Positions 51,919-62,285 of a DNA stretch of 64,000 nt are shown here, piece after piece. The stretch is taken from assembly GCA_020630915.1 (NCBI GenBank), contig JAHDIF010000008.1:62001-126000 (forward strand). The letters are read 5' to 3'. How positions within the stretch are numbered: the stretch's first letter is position 1; every line of letters begins with the position of its first letter. The translations under genes and the position numbers were made by a program. The notes under the pieces were generated by a model, which made no database searches, was not told where the DNA came from, and saw only the letters and a program-made list of their open reading frames with translations. This DNA comes from Dokdonia sp. Its GTDB lineage: Bacteria; Bacteroidota; Bacteroidia; Flavobacteriales; Flavobacteriaceae.

Positions 51919-52806
51919 TTATGCAAACATTTTTGCAACGTTCTCTGCTTTTCTGCTCTCGCTGTAATCATAAAAGCCTTCACCAGATTTTACACCTAGC
52001 TTTCCTGCCATTACCATATTTACTAGTAAAGGACAAGGGGCATATTTAGGATTTTTAAATCCATCATGCATCACGTTTAAGATAGAAAGGCATACGTCTA
52101 GTCCAATAAAATCTGCTAACTGAAGTGGTCCCATAGGATGCGCCATACCTAACTTCATTACGGTATCAATTTCTTTTACACCCGCAACACCATTGTATAG
52201 GGTTTCTACAGCCTCATTTATCATAGGCATTAGGATACGATTTGCCACAAAACCTGGATAGTCATTTACTTCTGTTGGAGTTTTGCCTAGTTTTTTAGAC
52301 AAGTCCATGATGGTTTCCGTTACGGCATCACTTGTATTGTACCCACGTATAATTTCTACTAGCTTCATAATTGGCACAGGATTCATAAAATGCATTCCTA
52401 TTACTTTATCAGGTCTAGAGGTCACAGCTGCAATCTGTGTGATGGAGATAGATGAGGTATTGGTTGCAAGAATGGTATCATCTGCAGTAGCCTCATCTAA
52501 TTGCCTAAATATTTTGAGTTTTAGGTTTACATTTTCGGTAGCAGCTTCTACCACGAGGCTGGCATACTCAACACCCGCTGTAATATCTGTATAGGTGGTG
52601 ATATTTGCCAGCGTAGTTTTTTTATCATCTTCAGATATTTTTTCTTTGGCTACCATACGATCGAGATTCTTTGCGATGGTTGCCATCCCACGATCTAAAG
52701 AGTCTTGAGAAATATCTATTAGTTGTACTTGAAAACCGCTTTGTGCAAAAGTATGTGCAATACCATTACCCATTGTTCCTGCTCCTATAACTGCTATGTT
52801 TTTCAT
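51919..52806 (-). CDS. 3-hydroxybutyryl-CoA dehydrogenase
   Basis: VIGAGTMGNGIAHTFAQSGF, GMHFMNPVPIMKLVEII, DYPGFVANRILMPMINEA. Confidence 0.93.
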   Translation of the reverse strand: MKNIAVIGAGTMGNGIAHTFAQSGFQVQLIDISQDSLDRGMATIAKNLDRMVAKEKISEDDKKTTLANITTYTDITAGVEYASLVVEAATENVNLKLKIFRQLDEATADDTILATNTSSISITQIAAVTSRPDKVIGMHFMNPVPIMKLVEIIRGYNTSDAVTETIMDLSKKLGKTPTEVNDYPGFVANRILMPMINEAVETLYNGVAGVKEIDTVMKLGMAHPMGPLQLADFIGLDVCLSILNVMHDGFKNPKYAPCPLLVNMVMAGKLGVKSGEGFYDYSESRKAENVAKMFA

Positions 52807-52870
52807 ATGAATGCCCGTGTAGTCGGGTATCTTTTAATTAAACTTGAGTTTTTGTTATATATATACATAT

Positions 52871-53830
52871 TTAAAAATCTGCGATAATCATTTTTGCTAC
52901 CCTTAATGCGTCTGTGCCCGCTTCTAAAGAAACGATAGGAGTAGAGTTTTCTTTTATTGCTTTCGCGAAAGCGTCCAACTCATCAAGAATAGCGTTATTA
53001 GACGGTACCTCTGGATTGTCAAAATAGATTTGTTTCTTAAGGCCCTCAGCATTTTGTAAAATCATAGCAAAATCATCAGGGTTTTCTGGTGCATCTTGCA
53101 TTTTTACCACTTCTACTTTTTTCTCAAGAAAATCTACCGAAATGTATGCATCCTTTTGAAAGAAACGAGATTTCCTCATATTCTTAAGGGAGATACGACT
53201 GGCAGTGAGGTTTGCTACACATCCATTTTCAAATTCAATACGGGCATTTGCAATATCTGGCGTGTCACTAATAACCGAAACCCCGCTTGCCGAAACATTC
53301 TTTACCGGACTGTTTACCACACTCAAGATGGCGTCTATATCGTGAATCATCAAGTCTAATACGACGGGCACATCTGTTCCTCTAGGGTTAAACTCTGCAA
53401 GTCTATGTGTTTCAATAAACATTGGGCTATTGATGGCGTTTTTTACAGATGTAAAGGCTGGATTAAAACGCTCTACGTGTCCTACTTGCCCTAGAACATT
53501 GTTGTCTTTGGCTAATGAGATAAGCTCTTGGGCTTCTTCTACTGTTTGTGTGATAGGTTTTTCTATAAATAGATGCTTACCTGCTGTGATTACTTTTTTT
53601 GCTCCTTCGTAATGAAAGGAGGTAGGAGTCACGATATCAATCATATCACAGGCGGCAATAAGAGACGCCTCATCGGGAAAAGCTTTGTAGCCAAATTCCT
53701 TTTCTATGGCTGTCCTTACTTCTGGAGAAGCATCATAAAACCCTACGAGCTCATAATTTTGTGATTGTTGTAGTAATTTTAAATGTATTTTTCCTAAGTG
53801 TCCTGCACCTAGTACACCAGCTTTGAGCAT
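52871..53830 (-). CDS. Gfo/Idh/MocA-family oxidoreductase
   Basis: GVLGAGHLGKIHLKLL, KHLFIEKPITQTVEEA. Confidence 0.9.
   Translation of the reverse strand: MLKAGVLGAGHLGKIHLKLLQQSQNYELVGFYDASPEVRTAIEKEFGYKAFPDEASLIAACDMIDIVTPTSFHYEGAKKVITAGKHLFIEKPITQTVEEAQELISLAKDNNVLGQVGHVERFNPAFTSVKNAINSPMFIETHRLAEFNPRGTDVPVVLDLMIHDIDAILSVVNSPVKNVSASGVSVISDTPDIANARIEFENGCVANLTASRISLKNMRKSRFFQKDAYISVDFLEKKVEVVKMQDAPENPDDFAMILQNAEGLKKQIYFDNPEVPSNNAILDELDAFAKAIKENSTPIVSLEAGTDALRVAKMIIADF
52959..52972. repeat. Iterated palindrome inside oxidoreductase (DAFAKAI)
   Basis: Exact 14-mer. Confidence 0.95.
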
Positions 53831-53902
53831 ACCAAATTGTTTTGTACAAAAATACGGTTAATTAAAGGATTACAGAAGTGCTGTCATCTATCTAAATAGA
53901 TA

Positions 53903-54799
53903 CTAATTCCTCTTAGTGCTTCTAAACATTTTAGTCATCACTAATGAGTGAGGTAAGGTGATTGCAGCAAGAAAGGCGACCAGTATGGATAGAAACATAT
54001 CCATATAATCTTTTAAAAAATAAAAAAGAGCGGTTAAGAATAGTATTGCACCTACCCAGTACACAAAAGAAGATTTTACATATTGTAAGACACTCTTTTT
54101 AGTAGCTATACCATATAGATAATATAGCTGACTTAATAATGATGGTAGACTATGCCAAATGATGAAGTAGATAGTGAATGCCCATATTAAAGTAGCCGTT
54201 TTAAAAATTAATGCCAGTACTGCAAGAAAAAATAATTCTTGAAGCCAGAAAAATAAAGTCCCTTGTTTTCTAATGACAAGGATTGCGGTCATACCCATCC
54301 ATATAACTCCAGAAATTATGGCTATAGTGATAAAATGAGAGCTTTGTAATTCAATTCCCGTAAGATCCTCAATTATAAGGATACTCTCTAGGTGGTTAAG
54401 ACCAAAAAGCAAGGAAAATATTAATAGCCCATAAATTGCATAATAAAAATAAGCAAAGCGATTAGAGAGCTTGATCCTAATATTCCAGTGTTGTTCTCCA
54501 AAATGGTAGGCACTTAAGAAGATAAATAGAGCCGTCGCAATGGGTAGAAACTGAAAGAATACGATAGCAGTAAGTAGTACAACTACAATATAAAGAGATA
54601 GTCGCTTTATAAAATTTGTATTCGTGTCATTAATTAACTTCAAATCGTTTGCCCCGTGAATAATTCCTATAGACAAAATAAGTACATAACTCAAAGCACT
54701 TTCTGTCTGGTCATCCATAAAAACAGATAGCCATAGAGAGAAGAAGCTGAAAACCAGCACAAAACTGTTTAACTGATTAAGGGCTTTTGTTGAAATCAT
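53903..54799 (-). CDS. blh: Brp/Blh-family beta-carotene 15,15'-dioxygenase
   Basis: IGIIHGANDLKLI, SAYHFGEQHW, WHSLPSLL; divergent from proteorhodopsin. Confidence 0.88.
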   Translation of the reverse strand: MISTKALNQLNSFVLVFSFFSLWLSVFMDDQTESALSYVLILSIGIIHGANDLKLINDTNTNFIKRLSLYIVVVLLTAIVFFQFLPIATALFIFLSAYHFGEQHWNIRIKLSNRFAYFYYAIYGLLIFSLLFGLNHLESILIIEDLTGIELQSSHFITIAIISGVIWMGMTAILVIRKQGTLFFWLQELFFLAVLALIFKTATLIWAFTIYFIIWHSLPSLLSQLYYLYGIATKKSVLQYVKSSFVYWVGAILFLTALFYFLKDYMDMFLSILVAFLAAITLPHSLVMTKMFRSTKRN

Positions 54800-54886
54800 T
54801 TATGTTTAAGTTTTCTTAAAATTTATTAAACATTGTTTAATGTTTTGTAAATTTATGTAAACAAAAATTAATTAATACTTACAACC

Positions 54887-55618
54887 ATGCAAAATTTTAT
54901 GATTTTATTAGGCGATGTAACTAAGATCGCGACAGACGATTACGTAGGTTTTACATTCTTTACAGGATGTATGGCTATGATGGCGGCTTCGGCCTTTTTC
55001 TTTTTATCTATGAATGATTTTGATAGAAAATGGAAAACTTCTATTCTAGTCTCAGGACTCATTACATTTATTGCAGCGGTACACTACCTTTATATGAGGG
55101 ACTACTGGGCAAGTAATGCAGAGTCCCCTACATTTTTTAGATATGTAGACTGGATTCTTACTGTACCATTAATGTGTGTTGAATTCTATTTAATACTCAA
55201 AGTAGCTGGAGCAAAAAAATCTCTTATGTGGAAACTTATTTTCCTGTCAGTGATAATGCTCGTAACAGGTTACATAGGAGAAGCTGTAGATAGAGACAAC
55301 GCTTGGTTATGGGGATTAATTTCTGGTATCGCGTACTTTGTGATTGCTTATGAAATCTGGTTAGGAAGTGCAAAAAAACTTGCTGTAGAAGCAGGAGGAT
55401 ATGTTCTTAAAGCGCATAAAGCACTTTGCTGGTTTGTATTAGTAGGATGGGCAATATACCCATTAGGCTATATGGCGGGTACCCCAGGATGGTATGACGG
55501 ATTAAATGGATTGCAAATGGATGTTATTTATAACATTGGTGATGCTATTAACAAAATAGGATTTGGATTAGTAATTTACAATCTAGCCGTACAAATGAGA
55601 AACAAGCAAGCTGCATAA
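54887..55618 (+). CDS. Proteorhodopsin (proton pump, green-type)
   Basis: RYVDWILTVPLMCVEF gives D97/T101/E108 and M105; DAINKIGFG Schiff-base Lys. Confidence 0.95.
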   Translation: MQNFMILLGDVTKIATDDYVGFTFFTGCMAMMAASAFFFLSMNDFDRKWKTSILVSGLITFIAAVHYLYMRDYWASNAESPTFFRYVDWILTVPLMCVEFYLILKVAGAKKSLMWKLIFLSVIMLVTGYIGEAVDRDNAWLWGLISGIAYFVIAYEIWLGSAKKLAVEAGGYVLKAHKALCWFVLVGWAIYPLGYMAGTPGWYDGLNGLQMDVIYNIGDAINKIGFGLVIYNLAVQMRNKQAA

Positions 55619-55650
55619 TTCCCGCATTACTCAGTCTTGAGAATATGAAA

Positions 55651-55687
55651 GAAACTGGCCATAGTTACTATGGTCAGTTTTTTTATG
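55651..55687 (+). terminator. Terminator after proteorhodopsin
   Basis: aaactggccatagttactatggtcagttttttt. Confidence 0.85.
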
Positions 55688-55719
55688 TTTCTTATTCTTA
55701 AAAACCTATTTTTACCTCA

Positions 55720-56361
55720 ATGAAAGACACTACGCGACACCAAGGTAAAAGACGCCAACTTGTTCAAATTTTAGTAGACAAGGGTATTATGGATAAAGCT
55801 GTATTAGAAGCTATAGGTAATGTGCCTCGTCATCTTTTTATGGATAGTAGTTTTGAAGATCACGCCTACCAGGACAAAGCATTTCCTATTGCGGCAGATC
55901 AAACCATATCGCAACCATATACCGTGGCTTTTCAAACAGAATTATTAGAGGTTTCTAAAGGAGATACAATCCTCGAAATAGGTACGGGTAGTGGTTTTCA
56001 AACTGCTGTCTTATGCGAGTTAGGAGCTAGAGTCTACTCTATAGAGCGGCAACAAGAACTGTTTAAGAAAACAAAACTGTTTCTAACGAAGCTAGGTTAC
56101 AGACCTAAATTTTTGAGTTTTGGAGATGGGTATAAAGGTTTGCCAGAGTATGCTCCCTTTGATAAAATTATTGTTACTGCAGGCGCTCCTTATGTACCTA
56201 AACCCTTGTTATCGCAGCTTAAAGTGGGTGGTCGTTTGGTAATCCCCGTGGGTGATAACCCGCAGATTATGACATTGTTTGTAAGACAATCTGCTACTAA
56301 GTTTGAGAAGACAGAACTGGGAGAATTTCGATTTGTACCTTTATTGGAAGATAAAAATTAA
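55720..56361 (+). CDS. pcm: Protein-L-isoaspartate O-methyltransferase
   Basis: [41 protein letters not shown]. Confidence 0.92.
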   Translation: MKDTTRHQGKRRQLVQILVDKGIMDKAVLEAIGNVPRHLFMDSSFEDHAYQDKAFPIAADQTISQPYTVAFQTELLEVSKGDTILEIGTGSGFQTAVLCELGARVYSIERQQELFKKTKLFLTKLGYRPKFLSFGDGYKGLPEYAPFDKIIVTAGAPYVPKPLLSQLKVGGRLVIPVGDNPQIMTLFVRQSATKFEKTELGEFRFVPLLEDKN

Positions 56362-56371
56362 TCTGTGTTGT

Positions 56372-56989
56372 ATGGAGTTTTCATCTAAGTTATTAGAAAA
56401 TGCAGTCTATGAGATGTCACAGCTACCTGGCATAGGAAAACGCACAGCTTTGCGGCTTGTGTTGCATTTATTACGTCAGCCAGAAACGCAAACACATCAA
56501 CTCGCGCAAGCATTGCTAGCAATGAGAGATACTATAAAGTTTTGTGAGAAGTGTCATAATATTTCTGATGTAGCACTTTGCGAGATCTGTGCAAATCCTA
56601 ATAGAGATGAGTCCATTATTTGCGTGGTAGAAGATATTAGAGATGTAATGGCTATTGAAAACACGAGCCAGTTTAAGGGCTTGTATCACGTGCTAGGAGG
56701 TAAGATAAGTCCCTTGGATGGAGTGGGACCTCAAGACCTGACCATTCATTCTCTAGTAGAAAAAGCTAAAAAGGGCGTTGTAAAAGAAGTTATTTTTGCC
56801 TTGAGCTCCACATTAGAAGGTGATACAACTAATTTTTACATTTATAAGCAGATAGAACCTTACAATATTCAAACTTCAACAATTGCGAGAGGAATTGCGG
56901 TAGGTGACGAGTTAGAATATGCAGATGAAATTACCTTGGGTAGAAGTATCTTGCACAGAATTCCATTTGAGAACTCACTTAAAAATTAA
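56372..56989 (+). CDS. recR: Recombination protein RecR
   Basis: [33 protein letters not shown], Toprim [10 protein letters not shown]; start taken at MEFSSK. Confidence 0.94.
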   Translation: MEFSSKLLENAVYEMSQLPGIGKRTALRLVLHLLRQPETQTHQLAQALLAMRDTIKFCEKCHNISDVALCEICANPNRDESIICVVEDIRDVMAIENTSQFKGLYHVLGGKISPLDGVGPQDLTIHSLVEKAKKGVVKEVIFALSSTLEGDTTNFYIYKQIEPYNIQTSTIARGIAVGDELEYADEITLGRSILHRIPFENSLKN

Positions 56990-57011
56990 AGGCTGTTCCT
57001 AACAACTTTGC

Positions 57012-58133
57012 ATGAAACAACTCTCTATAATCATAGTAAATTATAATGTTGCTCACTTTTTGGTGTTATGCCTGGATAGTGTTATGGATGCCACTCAGCA
57101 TATGGACGCAGAGGTTATTGTGGTAGATAATGCCTCGGGCGATGGGAGTTGCGATATGGTTAAAGATAAATTTCCTGAAGTTCAACTTATTGAGAATAAA
57201 GAGAACGTAGGCTTTGCTAAGGCAAATAATCAAGGGGTGGCCATTGCGAGAGGCGAGTACGTATGTATTCTTAACCCCGATACTGTGGTGGGTAATAGTG
57301 TTTTTGAGAATGTGTACGCTTTCGCGAAAGCGGACTTAAAACTAGGAGCCATTGGCGTGCGATTAGTAGATGGTACAGGCAAATTCTTGCCAGAATGCAA
57401 ACGCAATTTACCAACCCCTAAAGTAGCTTTTGAAAAACTTTTTGGCAACGGAGATACGTACTATGCACGAGAGGTGAAAAGTGACCAAAATGGAAAAATA
57501 GATATCCTTGTGGGTGCTTTTATGTTTATGCGTAAGGAGGTGTATGAAGAGGCAGGTGGATTTGATGAACAGTATTTTATGTATGGAGAAGATATAGATC
57601 TTTCATTTACAATTAAAAAATTGGGGTATCAAAATTATTACATAGGTGAGGAGGCAGTAGTTCATTTTAAAGGGGAAAGTACTGCTAAAGACGAGACATA
57701 CAGAAAACGCTTTTATGATGCGATGAAGATTTTTTATAGCAAGCATTTAAGAAGAAACGCCGTTGAGGCATTAATTGTGAAGGCAGGATTGTGGTATGCG
57801 CGTAAATTTCATCGAGCGACTACTATAGCTGGTTTCAAAAATAATAAGTTAGAACCTCGAAATATCTACTTAGTAAGTATAGACGAGCGTTTGGAACAGG
57901 CCATTGCAAAATTACTCAAAACAGAAATTATTAGAAAAAGAACATTAGAGGCTTCTAATCAAAAACAAAGTGAGTATATCTGGGATATGAATAGTCTGAG
58001 ATATCAAGATTGTTTAAGGATTCTTATCAAAGATCGACCCAAGGGTGTGACCTTCAAGTTCATTCCCAAAAACTGTACCTTTGCCCTCGGAAGTAATAGC
58101 AGTGAAGGAAGAGGGATGATACTGGAATGGTAA
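57012..58133 (+). CDS. Family 2 glycosyltransferase
   Basis: IIIVNYNVAHFLVLCLDSV, VVDNASGDGS, ILNPDTVV, YGEDIDLSFTIKK. Confidence 0.92.
   Translation: MKQLSIIIVNYNVAHFLVLCLDSVMDATQHMDAEVIVVDNASGDGSCDMVKDKFPEVQLIENKENVGFAKANNQGVAIARGEYVCILNPDTVVGNSVFENVYAFAKADLKLGAIGVRLVDGTGKFLPECKRNLPTPKVAFEKLFGNGDTYYAREVKSDQNGKIDILVGAFMFMRKEVYEEAGGFDEQYFMYGEDIDLSFTIKKLGYQNYYIGEEAVVHFKGESTAKDETYRKRFYDAMKIFYSKHLRRNAVEALIVKAGLWYARKFHRATTIAGFKNNKLEPRNIYLVSIDERLEQAIAKLLKTEIIRKRTLEASNQKQSEYIWDMNSLRYQDCLRILIKDRPKGVTFKFIPKNCTFALGSNSSEGRGMILEW
57318..57331. repeat. Iterated palindrome inside glycosyltransferase (YAFAKAD)
   Basis: Exact 14-mer. Confidence 0.95.
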
Positions 58134-58222
58134 TGTAATAAATTGGATTATTATCATAAAATATTTGTTTAAATTATTATTTTCGCAATATCAATTAATA
58201 AAAACATCTATTAAATACGAAA

Positions 58223-59548
58223 ATGGCAAAATTCGAATTGAAACTACCCAAAATGGGAGAGAGTGTTGCAGAGGCAACACTTACTTCGTGGCTTAAAGAA
58301 GTAGGCGATACTATCGAAGCAGATGAGGCAGTGCTAGAAATAGCAACAGACAAGGTGGATAGTGAAGTGCCAAGTGAAGTAGATGGTGTATTAGTAGAGC
58401 GTCTTTTTGATGTAGATGATGTAGTTGCCGTAGGACAAACCATTGCAATTATAGAAATAGATGGAGATGATACAGGAGAGGCCACTAGTCAGAATAGTGC
58501 ACCTTCAAAAGAAGTTGCTCCTGCGGTTGCAGCTGTAGAAGAAATTATAGAGGCGGCTAAAGAAACTGTTGCGCCTACAACCGTTTCTTCTGGAGATCGT
58601 TTTTATTCTCCTTTAGTAAAGAATATGGCCACTGCAGAGGGTATCCTACAAGAAGAACTGGACGCTATTCCTGGTACTGGAAAAGATGGGCGTGTTACAA
58701 AAAATGACATGCTCGCCTATATTGAAGATAGAGGTAAAGGACAGACTAAGCTTGCGACACCTGTTGCTAAGCAAGCTCCTCAGGAAAGTACACCTGCAAA
58801 GAAAGCCGCTGTAGCTGCTGCTCCAGTAAGTGTAAATGGTGAAGATGAAATTATAGAAATGTCACGTATGGGGAAATTAATTTCTCATCATATGGTTGCT
58901 TCTGTTCAAACAAGTGCACACGTCCAGTCGTTTATAGAAGCAGATGTTACCAATATCTGGAACTGGAGGAAAAAGGTAAAAAGCGCTTTTGAAAGTAGAG
59001 AGGGAGAAAAACTTACGTTTACTCCTATATTTATGGAAGCCGTGGCAAAAGCCATTAGAGACTTCCCTATGATTAATATCTCTGTAGATGGAGATCGCAT
59101 CATTAAAAGGAAAAACATCAATTTAGGAATGGCTGCTGCTCTAGCAGATGGCAACCTAATTGTACCTGTGATCAAAAATGCAGATCAGCTTAACCTTGTT
59201 GGAATGACAAAGGCAGTAAATGATCTTGCTGGTCGATCTCGTGCGGGTAAATTAAAACCAGACGATACACAAGGAGGAACCTATACAGTTACAAATGTGG
59301 GAACTTTTGGAAGTATTATGGGGACTCCTATTATTAATCAGCCGCAGGTGGCTATACTGGCTTTAGGAGCTATACGTAAAGTCCCAGCAGTGATAGAAAC
59401 TCCTGATGGAGATTTTATTGGTATCCGCATGAAGATGTTTTTATCGCACTCTTACGACCATCGTGTTGTAAACGGAGCGTTAGGCGGTCAGTTTGTAAAG
59501 AGAGTAGCAGAGTATCTTGAAGCTTGGGATATGAATCGTGAAATTTAA
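58223..59548 (+). CDS. Dihydrolipoamide acyltransferase (E2 component of a 2-oxoacid dehydrogenase)
   Basis: Lipoyl domain EIATDKVDSEVPSEV, E3-binding domain, catalytic SYDHRVVNGALGG. Confidence 0.94.
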   Translation: MAKFELKLPKMGESVAEATLTSWLKEVGDTIEADEAVLEIATDKVDSEVPSEVDGVLVERLFDVDDVVAVGQTIAIIEIDGDDTGEATSQNSAPSKEVAPAVAAVEEIIEAAKETVAPTTVSSGDRFYSPLVKNMATAEGILQEELDAIPGTGKDGRVTKNDMLAYIEDRGKGQTKLATPVAKQAPQESTPAKKAAVAAAPVSVNGEDEIIEMSRMGKLISHHMVASVQTSAHVQSFIEADVTNIWNWRKKVKSAFESREGEKLTFTPIFMEAVAKAIRDFPMINISVDGDRIIKRKNINLGMAAALADGNLIVPVIKNADQLNLVGMTKAVNDLAGRSRAGKLKPDDTQGGTYTVTNVGTFGSIMGTPIINQPQVAILALGAIRKVPAVIETPDGDFIGIRMKMFLSHSYDHRVVNGALGGQFVKRVAEYLEAWDMNREI

Positions 59549-59566
59549 AAGAAGATCTTATAAAAC

Positions 59567-59602
59567 AAAAAAAGGATGGCTGAACAGCTATCCTTTTTTT
59601 GT
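59567..59602 (+). terminator. Terminator after E2 gene
   Basis: aaaaaaggatggctgaacagctatccttttttt. Confidence 0.85.
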
Positions 59603-59623
59603 TTTTTGGTCCCGATAATATCT

Positions 59624-60052
59624 TTAAAAAAAGTGCAATCCTTCTACAAATGACTCAAGCAGCATTACGCCAGGATGTTCTTTGGTCTTATCTAGTGGTT
59701 CAAAAAATTTAGATTTATCAAAAGGTCTATAGCCTGTGATTTCCTGAGCTTTTACTGAATCGAGAGTTTTATATGCCATACTCCAGTCGCCATAAAAGCG
59801 ATCTACAGCAGATCCTGAGAAAAGCTCACGTAGGTTACGATGCCTTCTATCTACACGTATCTTGCTATAAAGCATATCTATTTCTTGCTCAGGACCTTCT
59901 AAGAATTGCGTAAATACTCCTTCAAAGTATATCAGTATTCCAGTAATCCCGTTTGTTGAGTTTTTTGTTCTACTTTTCTGAAGAAGCTGTTCTATATCAT
60001 TCTCGCTAATGCTATGTGACTGCTCGCTTACGTAGGAAATATATTTTAACAT
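59624..60052 (-). CDS. BLUF-domain blue-light photoreceptor
   Basis: YISYVS, KNSTNGITGILIYFEGVFTQFLEG, IRVDRRHRNL, DWSMAY. Confidence 0.9.
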   Translation of the reverse strand: MLKYISYVSEQSHSISENDIEQLLQKSRTKNSTNGITGILIYFEGVFTQFLEGPEQEIDMLYSKIRVDRRHRNLRELFSGSAVDRFYGDWSMAYKTLDSVKAQEITGYRPFDKSKFFEPLDKTKEHPGVMLLESFVEGLHFF

Positions 60053-60125
60053 GAATAAGCCTTAATATGGCTCTAAGTTAAACAAAAATGTTAATTTTAA
60101 AGGGTCGTAATACTACTTTTGTTTG

Positions 60126-60761
60126 TTATTTTTTTGTCCAATTGTAGGTATCTATAAAACGGGTCATATTAACAATGTTATGGTAAACGTTGTTGTTTTC
60201 CATAATAACAGGCAGTCTTACCACATCGCTCTTGGGTACTTTCCCGTCTAGATGTTCCCACATAAAGTCAAATACTTTTCCATTTTTCTTAATGTCTAAA
60301 CGTCGGTATTTTATATGGTTCTTGTTTAGGTAATCAACTAAGTAATCGCATTTCTCGCAATCTTCTTCTAGGAAAATAGTGAGTTCATCTGCTTTAAGAG
60401 GCCGGATATTTACGTACTCCTCACGGTTTGCACCTTTGCGTTGCTCTATAGTTTGTAATTGGTTTTCAAATGTAAAAATAGTCTCGTAGGTGGGGGTTAT
60501 TCCTTTTAATGGTATTAATGTAATCATAAGCACCTTGCTATTAGAAGGGACTTTTTTTATGACAGGTCTATCTGCACTTCTTCTAAACCCTTCTCCTCGC
60601 ACCATTAAAAATGCTTCTTGCTCTTCATTTGTATTGTTTTGAGCATATAACATCCATCGTTTGGGTTGCTTGTCTTCAATGAGCTCTACTGCAGGTGGTG
60701 TTGTTTGCGCTTTCGCGAAAGCGTAAAAAAGAAATAAGATAACTAGTTTGTAATGCTTCAT
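60126..60761 (-). CDS. Secreted protein with C-terminal glutaredoxin-like CxxC domain
   Basis: Signal peptide MKHYKLVILFLFYAFAKA, LTIFLEEDCEKCDYLVDYL; start taken at MKHYKL. Confidence 0.7.
   Translation of the reverse strand: MKHYKLVILFLFYAFAKAQTTPPAVELIEDKQPKRWMLYAQNNTNEEQEAFLMVRGEGFRRSADRPVIKKVPSNSKVLMITLIPLKGITPTYETIFTFENQLQTIEQRKGANREEYVNIRPLKADELTIFLEEDCEKCDYLVDYLNKNHIKYRRLDIKKNGKVFDFMWEHLDGKVPKSDVVRLPVIMENNNVYHNIVNMTRFIDTYNWTKK
60709..60722. repeat. Iterated palindrome in signal peptide of CxxC protein (YAFAKAQ)
   Basis: Exact 14-mer. Confidence 0.95.
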
Positions 60762-60871
60762 ACTATTATTATTACAAAAAGGATACCACAAAATACAAAT
60801 CTCAAATTTGTGATTTGTTGTAGTATTTAATTTTCCAAATTGTATTTTTGTATACTCACTGAACGCCAATT

Positions 60872-61648
60872 ATGCAACTTAATATCACACGCCCCATTTG
60901 TTTTTTTGACCTTGAGACTACAGGTATTAATGTGGCAAAAGATCGTATTGTAGAAATTTCTATTCTTAAAGTATTTCCAGACGGAAAAGAAGAGGAGCAT
61001 ACGTATCTCATTAACCCTACGGTTCCTATACCGCCTCAAACGACGGCAGTACACGGTATAAGTGATGCAGATGTTGTAAACGCACCTACCTTTAAAGAGA
61101 AAGCCCAAGAGATTTATGATCTGGTTAAAGATTCTGATCTAGCGGGATATAACTCAAATAGATTTGATATTCCGTTACTGGCAGAAGAGTTATTGCGCTG
61201 TGATATAGATTTTGATATGAAAAATCGTAACGCGGTAGATGTGCAAAATATTTTTCATAAGATGGAGCAACGGACCCTCGTTGCGGCATATAAATTTTAT
61301 TGCGATAAAGATCTTACAAATGCACACAGTGCGGCGGCAGATACTAAAGCTACGTATGAGGTTTTAAAAGCGCAACTCGATCGGTATGATTCTCTGGAAA
61401 ATAATATGAAATCCTTAGCAGAGTTTAGCACACGTAAAAAGATTGCAGATTTTGCTGGATTTATTGGGTTTGATAAGGACGATAAGGAGATTTTCACCTT
61501 TGGTAAACATAAAGGCAAGCGGGTAGAAGATGTTTTAGATAAGGAGCCAGGCTATTTTGGTTGGTTGCAAAATGCAGATTTCCCGTTATTCACTAAAAAA
61601 GTACTGACCGCCATTAAGTTGAGAAAATTAAATACAAAACTTTTCTAA
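60872..61648 (+). CDS. 3'-5' exonuclease, DnaQ/epsilon-like
   Basis: CFFDLETTGINVAKDRIVEISIL, GYNSNRFDIPLL, HSAAADTKATYEVL. Confidence 0.93.
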   Translation: MQLNITRPICFFDLETTGINVAKDRIVEISILKVFPDGKEEEHTYLINPTVPIPPQTTAVHGISDADVVNAPTFKEKAQEIYDLVKDSDLAGYNSNRFDIPLLAEELLRCDIDFDMKNRNAVDVQNIFHKMEQRTLVAAYKFYCDKDLTNAHSAAADTKATYEVLKAQLDRYDSLENNMKSLAEFSTRKKIADFAGFIGFDKDDKEIFTFGKHKGKRVEDVLDKEPGYFGWLQNADFPLFTKKVLTAIKLRKLNTKLF

Positions 61649-61650
61649 GT

Positions 61651-62262
61651 ATGAAATTGATCTGTATAGGAAGGAATTATGCAAAGCATATTGAGGAGTT
61701 GGATAATGAGCGACCAGAGCACCCTGTGGTTTTTTTGAAAACAGACTCGGCCATTTTATTAAAACAGCATCCATTTGTCATTCCAGAATTTTCTAAAGAC
61801 GTGCATCATGAAGTTGAGGTTTTAGTGAAGATTAAAAAGCTTGGTAAGTATATTGATAAAAAATTTGCATCTACCTATTACGATGAGATAGGATTGGGGC
61901 TAGATTTTACCGCTAGAGATTTGCAAAGTGATCTAAAGGCAAAAGGACTGCCGTGGGAAAAAGCGAAAGCTTTTGATGGTGCAGCGGTTATTGGCAATTG
62001 GCTACCTAAGGAGCAGCTGGGAAATGTAGATGCAATTGCGTTTACATTGGAAAAAAATGGACAAGTTGTTCAAGATGGAAACACGAGTCATATGCTCTGG
62101 AAAATAGATGAATTAATAAGTTATGTGTCCCAATATTTTACTCTTAAAATTGGAGATGTTATCTTTACAGGAACACCTGCGGGAGTTGGCCCAGTAGTTG
62201 CAAATGATAAATTAAAAGGATTTATCGGAAGTACGGAGCTTTTCTCGATTAAGGTAAAATAA
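61651..62262 (+). CDS. Fumarylacetoacetate hydrolase family protein
   Basis: CIGRNYAKHIEEL, HHEVEVLVKI, GLDFTARDLQ, IFTGTPAGVGPV. Confidence 0.93.
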   Translation: MKLICIGRNYAKHIEELDNERPEHPVVFLKTDSAILLKQHPFVIPEFSKDVHHEVEVLVKIKKLGKYIDKKFASTYYDEIGLGLDFTARDLQSDLKAKGLPWEKAKAFDGAAVIGNWLPKEQLGNVDAIAFTLEKNGQVVQDGNTSHMLWKIDELISYVSQYFTLKIGDVIFTGTPAGVGPVVANDKLKGFIGSTELFSIKVK

Positions 62263-62285
62263 CGAACCAAACTAACCTACGCTTA

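Noticed and set aside
61960-61980. aaaaagcgaaagctttt near the FAH gene
   Set aside because: Resembles the palindrome superficially but lacks the TCGCGA core.
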